The notes under the pieces: model-generated
Database searches by the model: none
What the model saw: only the letters and a program-made list of their open reading frames with translations
What the model was told of the DNA's origin: nothing
Shown here: positions 16,501-25,477 of the stretch, one piece after another
Layout of the letters: each line of letters starts with the position of its first letter
Position numbering within the stretch: the first letter of the stretch is position 1
Assembly: GCF_046097065.1 (NCBI RefSeq)
Contig: NZ_CP175563.1
Span: 3,188,432 to 3,252,431, forward strand
DNA from: Syntrophus buswellii
GTDB taxonomy: Bacteria > Desulfobacterota > Syntrophia > Syntrophales > Syntrophaceae
Reading direction: 5' to 3'
DNA length: 64,000 nucleotides
Made by a program: the position numbers and the translations under genes

Positions 16501-17784
16501 TCAGGCCGCTACCTCTTCCGGCTTGGGGAAGCTCAACAGCAGGTCGCGGTAATACTCGTACTGTTTCTGACGCAACTCGATTTCGCGGGGCAAGCCTTCG
16601 CTGATGGAGTTGGTCAAAGCGTCAAATTTGTCCAGGATGGCGACGATGTTGTCTTGCTCTGCAAGAGATTTCTCTGGTTTGTCGGCATGCGGAATGGGGA
16701 TATTGAATCCCTTTATGATCCCTGAGTTAAGGTCACCTCTGGCGCCTTGCCCCAGTGCTTTAAGGTTTTCGTAGTTAAAACTTACCCAATGAAAAACATA
16801 TCGGTATAACGCTTTTTCGGGATCAACTTCTAAGCAGCAGCAGTGCTGATTAGTCGTTAAGGGTATTTTGTTAATAGCAGACCGTCCTGCCGTCGCCCCC
16901 GAAATTGCAACAATAACGCAGTTTTCAGGAATCCATTTGGCTGCCGAATTTTCTAACGCAGAGGGCGTTATCTTAACTTCTGTTTTTTCAATGTCAGAAA
17001 ACTTAACCTCTTGCGTTCTTAACCAAGGAATTGTGCCGCCATCGTAATATTCTGAATTGCCCGCTGTGGGTGTGCCCCCGGAGTACGTCTTTATAGTTAT
17101 CTCCCCCAACGTCTTCCACTTCACTTCGCCTTCTTCAAAACTCAACAACTGGTCGCGGTAGTAGTTGTATTGTTTTTTGCGGGCGGTCAGCTCGGCGGTC
17201 AGCTCGGCGGTCAGCTCGGCGGTCAGCTCGGTAAATGTGTCCAGAATGCGGACGATTTCGGCTTGGATTTCCAGCGATCTTTTGGGGTTTTCTGGGCAGG
17301 GGATGGGGATTAGGATTTTTGCAAGGCTGTCGCCGGATATGCGACGGACCTTAGTTCCTGTGATGTGTGGTTTCTTCTGTGACTGGAAAAGCTCGGTCTG
17401 AAAGAAGTACGACATGTACTTGGGATTAATCGTGTGGCGATAGATGTAGGCATCCGTGCTGACAGCTACCTCTTCATTGCCCAGCCATGCCACGGCTTTG
17501 GCTACGGCATCGTCGTCTTCGCTTGTGGTGGCAATTACAAGATCGCCAGCATGCGCTTTTCTAAGCCGCGCAGCGAAATCGCGGTTAATAAATGATTTGG
17601 TTTCAGTTGCCCATGTTCCGTAGTGCGTATGAATCTGGCCGTAGTGAATGCAGCCGACGCCCGACTCGGTAAAATCCGATTTCTGGATGCCTGAGCCCCG
17701 AACGAAAACTCCAACATTGCCCAATGCCTTCCATTGGAACTCACGGCCATCCATCAGCTTGTCCATAAAATTCACGCTGCTCAT
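16501..17784 (-). CDS. hsdS: Type I restriction specificity subunit with TAEL spacer repeats
   Basis: The DNA-recognition subunit shared by the methylase and restriction complexes. The 427-aa product has two target-recognition domains (about 15-150 and 220-370). Each is followed by a conserved helical spacer (YNYYRDQLLSF and YEYYRDLLLSF). Between the first domain and the first spacer, residues 186-201 are four copies of ELTA, giving three complete TAEL units. In EcoR124 versus EcoR124II the same repeat (two versus three copies) sets the length of the gap in the recognition site. The gene lies between the rhuM-like gene (4-bp overlap) and prrC. The recognition domains cannot be matched to a sequence by eye. 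Confidence 0.93.
   Translation of the reverse strand: MSSVNFMDKLMDGREFQWKALGNVGVFVRGSGIQKSDFTESGVGCIHYGQIHTHYGTWATETKSFINRDFAARLRKAHAGDLVIATTSEDDDAVAKAVAWLGNEEVAVSTDAYIYRHTINPKYMSYFFQTELFQSQKKPHITGTKVRRISGDSLAKILIPIPCPENPKRSLEIQAEIVRILDTFTELTAELTAELTAELTARKKQYNYYRDQLLSFEEGEVKWKTLGEITIKTYSGGTPTAGNSEYYDGGTIPWLRTQEVKFSDIEKTEVKITPSALENSAAKWIPENCVIVAISGATAGRSAINKIPLTTNQHCCCLEVDPEKALYRYVFHWVSFNYENLKALGQGARGDLNSGIIKGFNIPIPHADKPEKSLAEQDNIVAILDKFDALTNSISEGLPREIELRQKQYEYYRDLLLSFPKPEEVAA
17182..17229. repeat. Four perfect 12-bp tandem repeats inside hsdS
   Basis: GGCGGTCAGCTC is repeated four times without a mismatch (17182, 17194, 17206, 17218). On the coding strand each unit is GAG CTG ACC GCC (E-L-T-A), so copy changes stay in frame. 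Slippage or unequal crossover here would change the HsdS spacer length by four residues and shift DNA specificity without breaking the gene. Confidence 0.95.
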
Positions 17785-18311
17785 TTTTTACGGCTCTCTT
17801 CTTTGGCCTGTTTTTCCAGTTTCGCAATGGTTTTCAGGTAGTCTTGTTCCACATTGGCCAGCGTTTTGGCTTTGTATTTTTTGTATTCCAGCCTGGCTTT
17901 GTTTGCCGCCTGTGTATGGGAGATGCTGCCTGCATTATCAAGCAGCTCGCGCCCGGTGGAACTGAGGATGTTGTCCAGCTCGCGCACATAATCGACCATG
18001 CGCATTTCGCGCTCTTCGATGGCATTCAATTCAGCGAGGTCAAAATAGGCTGAGACGAGGTTGTTGAGTATAAGCCTGCGCGAAACCCCTCGGCCGCCCT
18101 CGTTTTGAACTGTCAACTTTTGGTTGACAGTTGCCGATTCGCTCAATTCCTGGTCGTCGAAGATCGCTTTGATGTGTTTGCTGATGTTTTGCTTGCTGGT
18201 TTGAAAAAGTTCCGCCAGTTCAAGTTGTGTAAGCCAGACCGTTCCATCTTCAAAGCGCAGGTCAATTTTCGTCGCACCATCATCCGTGGTGTATAAAATC
18301 ACCTCGCTCAT
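17781..18311 (-). CDS. RhuM-family protein with apparent internal deletion
   Basis: The 176-aa product is about half the usual RhuM length (roughly 330 aa by recollection). Residues 1-75 match the N-terminal winged-helix part (VWLTQLELAELFQTSKQNIS), and residues 84-165 match the C-terminal helical part (SAYFDLAELNAIEEREMRM). The join lies near residues 79-86, so the middle domain is missing in frame. The function of RhuM is not established, though it often rides in type I restriction loci. Both junctions with hsdM and hsdS are 4-bp overlaps, so the shortened gene is still translationally linked. It may be a remnant or a minimal regulator. Confidence 0.8.
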   Translation of the reverse strand: MSEVILYTTDDGATKIDLRFEDGTVWLTQLELAELFQTSKQNISKHIKAIFDDQELSESATVNQKLTVQNEGGRGVSRRLILNNLVSAYFDLAELNAIEEREMRMVDYVRELDNILSSTGRELLDNAGSISHTQAANKARLEYKKYKAKTLANVEQDYLKTIAKLEKQAKEESRKK

Positions 18312-19858
18312 GCCTCGTCTCCTTCAATTTCATTCACAATGGCATCAATCTCCGCCCGCAGCTGGTCGATTTTGGCCACGGTAGTTTTCAGCTCCGCATT
18401 AAGCTTTGCAATATCCACCACTTCGCGGTTGTCCTTGGCCTCGACGTAGCTGCTGACCGAGAGGTTGTAATCGTTGGCGGCGATGGTTTCAAACGGCACC
18501 GTTTGGGCAAAGTGCGCCACATGCGCCTTGCTGTCGAACACCTCCATGATCTGTTCGATGTGTGCGTCCAGCAGCACGTTGTTATTGGTTTCTTTCTTGA
18601 ACAGGGCGCTGGCATCAATGAACTGGGTAGTGGTGTCGGTTTTGTGCTTGGAGAGCACCAGAATGTTCACGGCGATGGTGGTGCCGAAAAAAAGGTTGGG
18701 CGCGAGGGAAATGACGGTTTCGACGTAGTTGTTATCCACCAGATACTGGCGGATTTTTTGTTCGGCCCCGCCCCGGTAAAAAATGCCGGGGAAGCAGACA
18801 ATGGCGGCGCGGCCTTTGCTGGAGAGGTAGCTGAGGGCATGCAGCACGAAGGCAAAGTCGGCTTTGGATTTGGGCGCTAACACACCGGCCGGGGCAAAAC
18901 GGTCATCGTTGATCAGGGTGGGGTCGTCGGTGCCTATCCACTTCACCGAATAGGGCGGGTTGGAGACGATGGCATCAAAGGGTTTGTCATCGCCGAAATG
19001 CGGGGCGATCAGGGTATTGCCCAACTGGATGTTGAACTTGTCGTAGTTGATGTTGTGCAGGAACATGTTCATCCGCGCCAGGTTGTAGGTGGTGTGGTTG
19101 ATCTCCTGACCGAAAAAGCCGTCTTCAATGATGTGGGCGTCAAAGTGCTTTTTGGCTTGCAGCAGCAAGGAGCCGGAGCCGCAGGCCGGGTCGTAAATCT
19201 TGTTGACGCTGGTTTGCTTGTGCATGGCAAGCTGCGCAATCAGCCGGGAGACATGCTGCGGGGTGAAAAACTCACCGCCGGACTTGCCGGCGTTGGCGGC
19301 GTAGTTGGAGATGAGGAACTCGTAGGCATCGCCGAACAGGTCGATGTGGCTACTATCAAAATCACCAAAGTCCAGTTCGGCCACGCCTTTGAGCACGGCG
19401 GCCAGGCGGGCGTTTTTGTCTTTCACCGTATTGCCGAGGCGGTTGCTGGTGGTGTCGAAGTCGGCAAACAGGCCTTTGATGTCGTGTTCGGAGGGGTAGC
19501 CGTTGGCGGAGCTTTCGATGGCGGCAAAGATGGCGGCCAAGTCAGTATTCAGGCTCTCGTTGGTGTTGGCGCTGGCGGCAACAACGGCGAAAAGCTGGCT
19601 CGGGTAGATGAAATAGCCCTTGGTTTTGATGGCGTCGTCTTTGATTTCCGGGGTGACGACGCTATCAGGCAGCGCTGCATAGTGGATGCTGTCGTCACCG
19701 CCTTCGATGTAGCTGGCAAAGTTCTCACTGATAAAGCGATAGAACAGGGTGCCGAGTACGTATTGCTTGAAATCCCAGCCATCGACTGCGCCACGAACAT
19801 CGTTGGCGATTTGCCAGATCTGGCGTTGCAGGGCTGCGCGCTGTTGGGTAGTTGTCAT
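18308..19858 (-). CDS. hsdM: Type I restriction-modification adenine methylase, M subunit
   Basis: N6-adenine methyltransferase that protects host sites and forms M2S with HsdS. The 516-aa product has the SAM-binding motif DPACGSG (223-229), the catalytic NPPY (300-303) and the N-terminal helical HsdM domain (QRQIWQIANDVRGAVDGWDFK). Length and layout match the type IC methylase of about 520 aa. It is the first gene of the operon. The start ATG is the only good one, and the rhuM-like gene overlaps its stop by ATGA. The two palindromes at 19964 and 20094 lie upstream and may regulate it. Confidence 0.95.
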   Translation of the reverse strand: MTTTQQRAALQRQIWQIANDVRGAVDGWDFKQYVLGTLFYRFISENFASYIEGGDDSIHYAALPDSVVTPEIKDDAIKTKGYFIYPSQLFAVVAASANTNESLNTDLAAIFAAIESSANGYPSEHDIKGLFADFDTTSNRLGNTVKDKNARLAAVLKGVAELDFGDFDSSHIDLFGDAYEFLISNYAANAGKSGGEFFTPQHVSRLIAQLAMHKQTSVNKIYDPACGSGSLLLQAKKHFDAHIIEDGFFGQEINHTTYNLARMNMFLHNINYDKFNIQLGNTLIAPHFGDDKPFDAIVSNPPYSVKWIGTDDPTLINDDRFAPAGVLAPKSKADFAFVLHALSYLSSKGRAAIVCFPGIFYRGGAEQKIRQYLVDNNYVETVISLAPNLFFGTTIAVNILVLSKHKTDTTTQFIDASALFKKETNNNVLLDAHIEQIMEVFDSKAHVAHFAQTVPFETIAANDYNLSVSSYVEAKDNREVVDIAKLNAELKTTVAKIDQLRAEIDAIVNEIEGDEA

Positions 19859-20373
19859 TCTATTTTCCTGTTGTATATGTTATTAATAACAAGTGTAGCT
19901 TTAAGTATGGAACACTTGTGAATAGTAGCATGGGATTTTTCAGTGAGTGCATAACAATCAATATACGAAGTTCGTTTTTTCCGATTTTTTGTTATCAACA
20001 TACCACATGATAATTTGGCAAAAAAGTGAAATGTTCCATAATTTCAAGTCGCTAGTCATCTAGAAGATTTCGGATATCATGGTAATAAGGACTAAAAACG
20101 AACTTCGTAATTTATGGAAAATTTGTCAATTGCGGATTGCAATCAAGCCGTCTTTGCAATAGTGACGCTTAACCGATTGCAGGAAGGATTGTTGTAAGGC
20201 GACTCTCTCGAAAATTGGTTTGCAGGCGATGTGAGTTACAAACGGCATTGCATCAAATGCCCAAGAACTCTGGATTCCTGCTTTGGTATGTGAAATGTCG
20301 ACTGCGTCGCATCTCCGCTCCGGACTCACGTACAGGACGAATTTTTCAAAAATTGCGCCTTAGCTGGATGAAC
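19859..20373. other. AT-rich intergenic region upstream of hsdM
   Basis: No reliable gene. It holds the hsdM promoter region and a pair of inverted 16-bp sites (listed separately). A 67-codon minus-strand frame at 20126-20329 has no ribosome-binding site and no recognisable family, so I do not call it. The stretch may be the edge of the acquired restriction island; no direct repeats flanking the island were found. Confidence 0.55.
19964..20109. promoter_or_regulatory. Inverted pair of palindromic sites upstream of hsdM
   Basis: TACGAAGTTCGTTTTT (19964-19979) is the exact reverse complement of AAAAACGAACTTCGTA (20094-20109). Each copy is itself an 11-bp palindrome with one central base (ACGAA-G-TTCGT and ACGAA-C-TTCGT). 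The first lies about 106 bp upstream of the hsdM start. They could be operators for the R-M operon or terminal repeats of a small 146-bp element; no target duplication is visible. Confidence 0.5.
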
Positions 20374-20937
20374 CTAAAACATCTTTTTGCCGAACCTGTC
20401 AAGATGCACCATTTCGGATACGGCTTTGCGCGGAGGACCTTCCTTCAGTTCAACAGCGGGCCTTCCAATAGGAATGACGGCAGCCACTTCATGATCATCG
20501 GGCAGTCCGATCAATTTCTTGCATGCGTCATGATCTATGAGACCGACGACAACCGTCCCCAGACCCAACTCGCAGGCTTTAAGGCACAATGTCTGAGTCG
20601 CGAGGCCCAGATCAAACATGTACCAGTCGGAGTGCTTGGTCGCTTGCTTCCCTCCGTAACAGCCGGACAGCCCCGTTTTGGCGCAAGCGACAATCAGGGC
20701 TGAAGCGGCAAGGGAACACTTTCTAGCGGGATTTTTTTCGGAATAGGTCTCGGTAACCCCCTGGATCAACTTCTTATCCCTCACCACGACAAACTCCCAG
20801 ACCTGCGTATTGGCCCAGGACGGAGACCAGCGGACCGCTTCGAAGATCTGCCGCAATTGATCGTCTGTGACATCGTCCCGGCTGAAATTCCTTATGCTGC
20901 GTCTTTTAAGAATGGCCTCCTGCAGTTCCATAACCAT
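20374..20937 (-). CDS. Nitroreductase-family protein
   Basis: FMN-dependent oxidoreductase family. The 187-aa product starts with AILKRRSIRNFSRDDV, the N-terminal FMN-phosphate-binding motif (RRSIR). It also has VRWSPSWANTQVWEFVVV, the conserved SPS-NxQ motif, and ELGLGTVVVGLIDH near the C-terminus. Substrate is not predictable. It stands alone, with 135 bp to the next gene in the same direction. Confidence 0.85.
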   Translation of the reverse strand: MVMELQEAILKRRSIRNFSRDDVTDDQLRQIFEAVRWSPSWANTQVWEFVVVRDKKLIQGVTETYSEKNPARKCSLAASALIVACAKTGLSGCYGGKQATKHSDWYMFDLGLATQTLCLKACELGLGTVVVGLIDHDACKKLIGLPDDHEVAAVIPIGRPAVELKEGPPRKAVSEMVHLDRFGKKMF

Positions 20938-21072
20938 ACCTCCGATAGCCTTGATGAGTTGAAAGAAACAGAACGGTTCCCCATGGAAAACGGATCATCC
21001 CGGCATAGGGCGCCATCTCCCTGATTCCGCATTACCTGATCTTCGAGAAAACAGGGATGAATCACAAGATTT

Positions 21073-21624
21073 TCATGAATTGCAGCAAGATTCCCCTTTG
21101 TCCTCCGCCCGTCGGCGACTTGCGGTATCCATCAATGGGTTCCCGGGATTACAGCCTCCCCGGGCCCGTTCGAGGCGGTCATCGCGCTCACGGAGCAGCC
21201 AGTACACGATCCCCAGCGCCAGAGCGATGGCCGCCAGACCGGTCATGACAAGGGGCGTGGTCTCCTTGATATCCAGGATGATGAATTTACGGGTTACAGC
21301 AAGCAGGGCAATAAGAAGGATCACCTTCGTCTGAGTGCTCTGCTGCCCGGTGGCCACGTATTGGAGCGTATGGCTGAACTCCAGGGCGATCAGGACCGTC
21401 AGGATCTCGCCGAAGACGGTCTGGAAAACCCGGTGATCGAGGGGGTCCATGGGCCCGAGAACAATGCCGCCGATCACTTCGATAAACAGGCGGTAGATGG
21501 TCACGACGATCACGATCGTGATCAGCAGCGTGATCACCATGGCGACCAGGCTTTCGAAGCGTTGATAAAAGGTCATGACCTGCCAATGCCTGGGAAGAAG
21601 GCTCTTCAAGTTCAGATATCTCAT
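21073..21624 (-). CDS. PsiE-like integral membrane protein
   Basis: The 183-aa product has four hydrophobic segments (about 25-50, 75-92, 98-113 and 125-145) and the PsiE-type stretch FGEILTVLIALEFSHTLQYV. PsiE was named as a phosphate-starvation-inducible protein in E. coli and its function is unknown. The soluble C-terminal tail (residues 147-183) is basic. Gene neighbours give no further hint. Confidence 0.75.
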   Translation of the reverse strand: MRYLNLKSLLPRHWQVMTFYQRFESLVAMVITLLITIVIVVTIYRLFIEVIGGIVLGPMDPLDHRVFQTVFGEILTVLIALEFSHTLQYVATGQQSTQTKVILLIALLAVTRKFIILDIKETTPLVMTGLAAIALALGIVYWLLRERDDRLERARGGCNPGNPLMDTASRRRAEDKGESCCNS

Positions 21625-21893
21625 CTTTTCTTGGCCCCTTGTGCAGCAATTTCACTAACATTAAATCATCAGTGCTGAAAGATCAAACTCTTCTCAAAGA
21701 AAATCCTCGTTCTTTCATCAGGAATGGTTCGCGCCGCTTTCAGCGTTTTATGGCGAATAAGTCCATATTGGTGTATTCTATGCGCTCAGGTGGCAGGGGT
21801 TCATCAAATCGCAGAACTACGAAATTGCCCTGTGCCACCCGCATGACGGCCATCATTCCAGGATCGGCAATGTTGTTCAAGGGAGGGATTTCC

Positions 21894-22796
21894 ATGAAAC
21901 GCAGAGATTTTCTGAAATCAGCCCTGGTGACGGGAGCGGCCTTGAGCCTTCCGGCGGGCCTGGATCCCGTTCTGAACGTTCTTCAGGCCGCCGAGAGGCC
22001 GGATCTGGCCGTTGCGCGGGGAACACCTCCCACCGCACTTGTCCGGGCAGCGATCGGCAGCCTGGGGGGGATGAAGCGATTCGTCTCGCGGGGGGACATC
22101 GTGGTTGTAAAGCCCAACATCGGCTGGGACCGCACCCCGGAGTATGCCGCCAACACGAACCCCGAAGTTGTCGCCGCCGCCGTCCGGCTCTGCTTCGAGG
22201 CCGGTGCCAAGCAGGTCAAGGTGTTCGATCATCCCGTCAACGACCCGCGAAGGACCTACAGGCAGAGCGGCATCGCCGCTGCCGCATCCGCCGCGGGCGC
22301 GACCGTCTCCTTCACGGACAGCCGGAAATTCAAGGATATGCGGCTCAACGGAACGTCCTTGAAATCATGGCCCCTTTACACGGAGGTCTTCGAGGCGGAC
22401 AAGGTCATCAACATCCCGATCGCCAAAACCCATGGGACCTCCCGATTGACCCTCGGGATGAAAAACTGGATGGGGGTGATGGGCGGCTGGCGGGGACGGA
22501 TCCACCAGCGCATCGACGAAAGCCTCGTGGATCTGGCGATGTTCATCCAGCCCACGTTGACGATCCTCGATGCCGTCCGGATCCTGACGGACAACGGTCC
22601 TCAGGGGGGCAGCCTGGCAGATGTGCGGCAGCTCAATCTGGTCATCGCCGGGACGGACGCCGTGGCCGTCGACGCCTTCGGAGCCACCCTTTTCGGGATG
22701 AAGCCGGCCGACCTGGGGTTTGTCCGCGTCGGTCATCAGCGCCGCCTGGGAAGCATGGACCTGGCGGCCATGAAAATCCAGAGAATCACCCTGTAA
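21894..22796 (+). CDS. Tat-exported DUF362-domain protein
   Basis: The 300-aa product begins MKRRDFLKSALVTGAALS, a twin-arginine signal. A DUF362 domain fills the rest, with VVKPNIGWDR, NPEVVAAAVRLCFEAGAKQV and the AKTHGTSRLTLGMKNWMG block typical of the family. DUF362 proteins often occur with ferredoxin domains, and here the neighbour supplies them. I start at 21894 because GGGAGG precedes it and the Tat motif is then N-terminal. The next gene starts about 55 bp downstream in the same direction, so the two probably act together at the outer face of the membrane. The reaction is unknown. Confidence 0.85.
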   Translation: MKRRDFLKSALVTGAALSLPAGLDPVLNVLQAAERPDLAVARGTPPTALVRAAIGSLGGMKRFVSRGDIVVVKPNIGWDRTPEYAANTNPEVVAAAVRLCFEAGAKQVKVFDHPVNDPRRTYRQSGIAAAASAAGATVSFTDSRKFKDMRLNGTSLKSWPLYTEVFEADKVINIPIAKTHGTSRLTLGMKNWMGVMGGWRGRIHQRIDESLVDLAMFIQPTLTILDAVRILTDNGPQGGSLADVRQLNLVIAGTDAVAVDAFGATLFGMKPADLGFVRVGHQRRLGSMDLAAMKIQRITL

Positions 22797-22851
22797 GCAT
22801 TTCACCGTGGGGCCGGAAGGCCCGCGATTTTTCTTACGACATCAACGTCTC

Positions 22852-24399
22852 ATGCTGAAGAATATTCGACGCCTGTCCCAGGCCCTCTTTCTGCTCCTTT
22901 TTCTCTGGCTTTTCCTTTCGACGGAATCGCGGGGAGCCAACGAACTGGGCTATCCGGTCAAGCTCTTCCTGGAGGCCGATCCTCTTCTTTACCTCACCAC
23001 GGTCCTGTCCACCCGCCGGTTTTATACCCCCTTTCTGCTTGCCCTTTTCGTTGTGCTGGCCACGGTCCTGCTGGGCCGGGTGTTCTGCGGCTGGATCTGC
23101 CCCCTGGGAACCCTGCACAACCTGGCAGGCTGCCTGAAGAGGGAAAGGGATCCCGGAAAAACCGGCCATCTCTATTTCGGGAAATACCTCCTGCTGATTT
23201 TCCTCCTGGTTTTATCCGCGTTCGGCCTTCAACTGACCGGCCTTGCCGATCCCCTTTCTCTGCTGATCCGGTCCCTGTCGCTGGCCGTTTACCCCCTGGT
23301 TCACAATGCCGTCGTCAGCGTTTTTGACACCGTCTACACCTGGGATCTTCCCGTCCTCACAAAATGCTCCGAATTTCTCTACGCCCTGCTGAAAAAAGGC
23401 TTCCTCTCTTTCCAGCAACCTCATTTCCAGCAGGCACTGTTTCTCGGTCTGATTTTCTTTGGAATTCTGGCACTGAATCTGCGGGAGAAGCGCTTCTGGT
23501 GCAGATATCTGTGCCCCCTGGGCGCGCTTCTCGGGCTCTGTTCCCGCTACGCCTTGCTGAACCGCTCCGTCAGCGAGGTCTGCAACGGCTGCGGCGTCTG
23601 CGCCAAGGTCTGCCCCGGCGGGGCCGCACCGGATTCGAAGGAAAAGTGGCGCAAATCGGAATGCCTCCTCTGCATGAACTGCGACGATCTGTGCCCCCGC
23701 AATGCCGTTTCTTTCGGGTTTTCCCGGAAGCCATCCGGGTCCGCCCTGGATCTGGGCAAGCGGCGGATGATCGGGGCCGTCGCTGCCGGCACGGTTGCCG
23801 TTCCCCTGCTTCGGATCTCGCCGCTGAAAAAGGCCGGGGCAGCGGACCCCCGTCTGATCCGGCCCCCCGGTTCCCTGGAAGAGACGGAATTTCTGAAAAA
23901 ATGCGTCAAATGCGGGCAGTGCATGAAGGTCTGCACCACCAATGGCCTGCAGCCCACCCTTCTGGAAGCGGGCCTGGACGGAATCTGGTCTCCGATGCTG
24001 GTCCCCCGGATCGGATACTGCGAATACCGCTGCACCCTCTGCGGCCAGGTCTGTCCCACGGGGGCGATCCGAAATCTGACCCTGGAGGAAAAGGCGACGG
24101 TCCGCATCGGCACGGCCATGATCGACAAGGGCCGCTGCCTCCCCTTCGCCCATGCAACCCCCTGCATTGTCTGCCAGGAGGTCTGCCCCACCCCGGAAAA
24201 GGCGATCTGGTTCGAAACGGTTCCTGTGAAGAATCGGACAGGCCGCCTCCTGACGCTGCGGCAGCCCCACGTGGATCTGGAACTCTGCGTGGGCTGCGGC
24301 ATCTGCGAAGCCAAATGCCCCGTCCTCGGCCGGCCCGCCATCTCCGTGACCAGCATCGGAGAATCCCGCTCCAGGGACAACCAGCTTCTCCTGCCCTAG
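22852..24399 (+). CDS. Membrane-bound multi-cluster ferredoxin (NapH/RdxA-like)
   Basis: The 515-aa product has four to five membrane helices in its first half and two CxxxCP motifs (FCGWICPLG and WCRYLCPLG), as in NapH-type quinol-linked electron carriers. At least five further ferredoxin-type cysteine clusters follow: CNGCGVCAKVCP, CLLCMNCDDLCP, CVKCGQCMKVC, CTLCGQVCP and CVGCGICEAKCP. A hydrophobic stretch after the second cluster (MIGAVAAGTVAVPLL) resembles another anchor. The likely role is moving electrons between the quinone pool and the DUF362 partner. The ATG at 22852 is chosen; a GTG at 22807 in the same frame is possible. Confidence 0.85.
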   Translation: MLKNIRRLSQALFLLLFLWLFLSTESRGANELGYPVKLFLEADPLLYLTTVLSTRRFYTPFLLALFVVLATVLLGRVFCGWICPLGTLHNLAGCLKRERDPGKTGHLYFGKYLLLIFLLVLSAFGLQLTGLADPLSLLIRSLSLAVYPLVHNAVVSVFDTVYTWDLPVLTKCSEFLYALLKKGFLSFQQPHFQQALFLGLIFFGILALNLREKRFWCRYLCPLGALLGLCSRYALLNRSVSEVCNGCGVCAKVCPGGAAPDSKEKWRKSECLLCMNCDDLCPRNAVSFGFSRKPSGSALDLGKRRMIGAVAAGTVAVPLLRISPLKKAGAADPRLIRPPGSLEETEFLKKCVKCGQCMKVCTTNGLQPTLLEAGLDGIWSPMLVPRIGYCEYRCTLCGQVCPTGAIRNLTLEEKATVRIGTAMIDKGRCLPFAHATPCIVCQEVCPTPEKAIWFETVPVKNRTGRLLTLRQPHVDLELCVGCGICEAKCPVLGRPAISVTSIGESRSRDNQLLLP

Positions 24400-24444
24400 A
24401 TCTTCAGGAAACGACAAAATCCGTCAGGAATATTCCCTAGGTAC

Positions 24445-24510
24445 TCCTAAGGTATTTTCCCTGCTCCTTTTACCGGCTTCCTAAACAAAAAATCAACTTT
24501 CTCCCGATTG
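24445..24510 (+). promoter_or_regulatory. Shared three-block element, copy 1 (upstream of CTERM gene 1)
   Basis: The blocks are TCCTAAGGT (24445-24453), AACAAAAAATCA (24484-24495) and TCCCGATTG (24502-24510). The same three blocks, with the same spacing of 39 and 18 bases, recur at 25646-25711 upstream of the second VPLPA-CTERM gene. A related CCTAGGTA lies just before this copy (24436-24443). Sequence between the blocks is not conserved, which argues for binding sites or a promoter rather than a simple duplication. Confidence 0.7.
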
Positions 24511-24665
24511 GCAAAAACCTGATTCTTTTGTACTTTTCCCCTACGTCAGGATCATTTCCCTCAATTCACGGAAGATTCCAACTCAACCACGGACCGCATC
24601 CTGACGACAACCCTGTTGAACACAAACCATACCGAAGAGGAAAGAAGAAGGAGGAGGACAAGACC

Positions 24666-25433
24666 ATGATTAAAAGAGCGATGTTGATGACGGCGGTCAC
24701 AGCCATTTTGATCCTCGCTGCGCAAATGGCGGCGGCATACACGATCACGACGGGCAGCAGTTACGGGCCTTATCAATCCGGTCAGGGTGGCGAGTTTACG
24801 CTGCAGGCAGATCATGCCTTACAGTCGATCCTCGCCGGGTACGTTTCGGGAACGACCTCAGACATCAAACAACAAAATCCCCTTTCATCCACACCGCAGC
24901 CAGGGACGTTTCAATCCTTTTGCCTGGAAAAAGACGAACATCTCTACACCGGTGCGTCATACTCCGTTACGATCAGCAACCAGGCGAACGGCGGCGGCCA
25001 GAACACGAATTTTGGGGATCCCATTTCAATCGGCACAGCATACCTTTACAGCCACTTCAGCCGGGGATCGTTAAGCGGATACCAGTACGGAACGGAATCT
25101 CAACGCGAGACGTCCGCTGCGGCCCTCCAGCATGCCATCTGGTACCTTGAAAATGAGGAAACGTATGCCGATGCCGGGGGGGCTTCGAACATCTTCCTGA
25201 ATGCCGTTCTCACGCAGTTCGGAAGCCTGGAAAACGCCGATGACGACAGCAATGGCGCTTACGGCATCAAGGTCGCCAGCCTGTGGGTACCCGGTCACGA
25301 AGGGGATCTCTCCTACGCACGGCAGGATCAATTGATCGCCACCCCCATTCCGGCCGCAGTCTGGCTTCTGGCCAGCGGCCTGATCGGCTTGACGGCCTTC
25401 AGACGGCGGCAGGTGAACGGGTCCGGATGCTGA
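24666..25433 (+). CDS. Exported VPLPA-CTERM protein
   Basis: The 255-aa product has an N-terminal signal peptide (MLMTAVTAILILAAQMAAA) and a C-terminal sorting signal TPIPAAVWLLASGLIGLTA followed by RRR. This is the VPLPA variant of PEP-CTERM, recognised and cleaved by an exosortase/archaeosortase. The middle is rich in Gly, Ser, Thr and Asn, with no catalytic motif I recognise. Start at 24666 is fixed by an AAGGAGGAGGA stretch. No exosortase gene lies in the window. Likely a surface or extracellular-matrix protein. Confidence 0.85.
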   Translation: MIKRAMLMTAVTAILILAAQMAAAYTITTGSSYGPYQSGQGGEFTLQADHALQSILAGYVSGTTSDIKQQNPLSSTPQPGTFQSFCLEKDEHLYTGASYSVTISNQANGGGQNTNFGDPISIGTAYLYSHFSRGSLSGYQYGTESQRETSAAALQHAIWYLENEETYADAGGASNIFLNAVLTQFGSLENADDDSNGAYGIKVASLWVPGHEGDLSYARQDQLIATPIPAAVWLLASGLIGLTAFRRRQVNGSGC

Positions 25434-25477
25434 CGTAGTCAACCCGCGTGCAGCAACCCTCCAGTCGCACTTCTTCC

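Noticed and set aside
18998..19921. 307-codon plus-strand frame inside hsdM
   Set aside because: Antisense shadow with low-complexity Gly/Val content; hsdM is the real gene.
20126..20329. 67-codon minus-strand frame in the hsdM upstream region
   Set aside because: No ribosome-binding site, no conserved family, and unclear boundaries.
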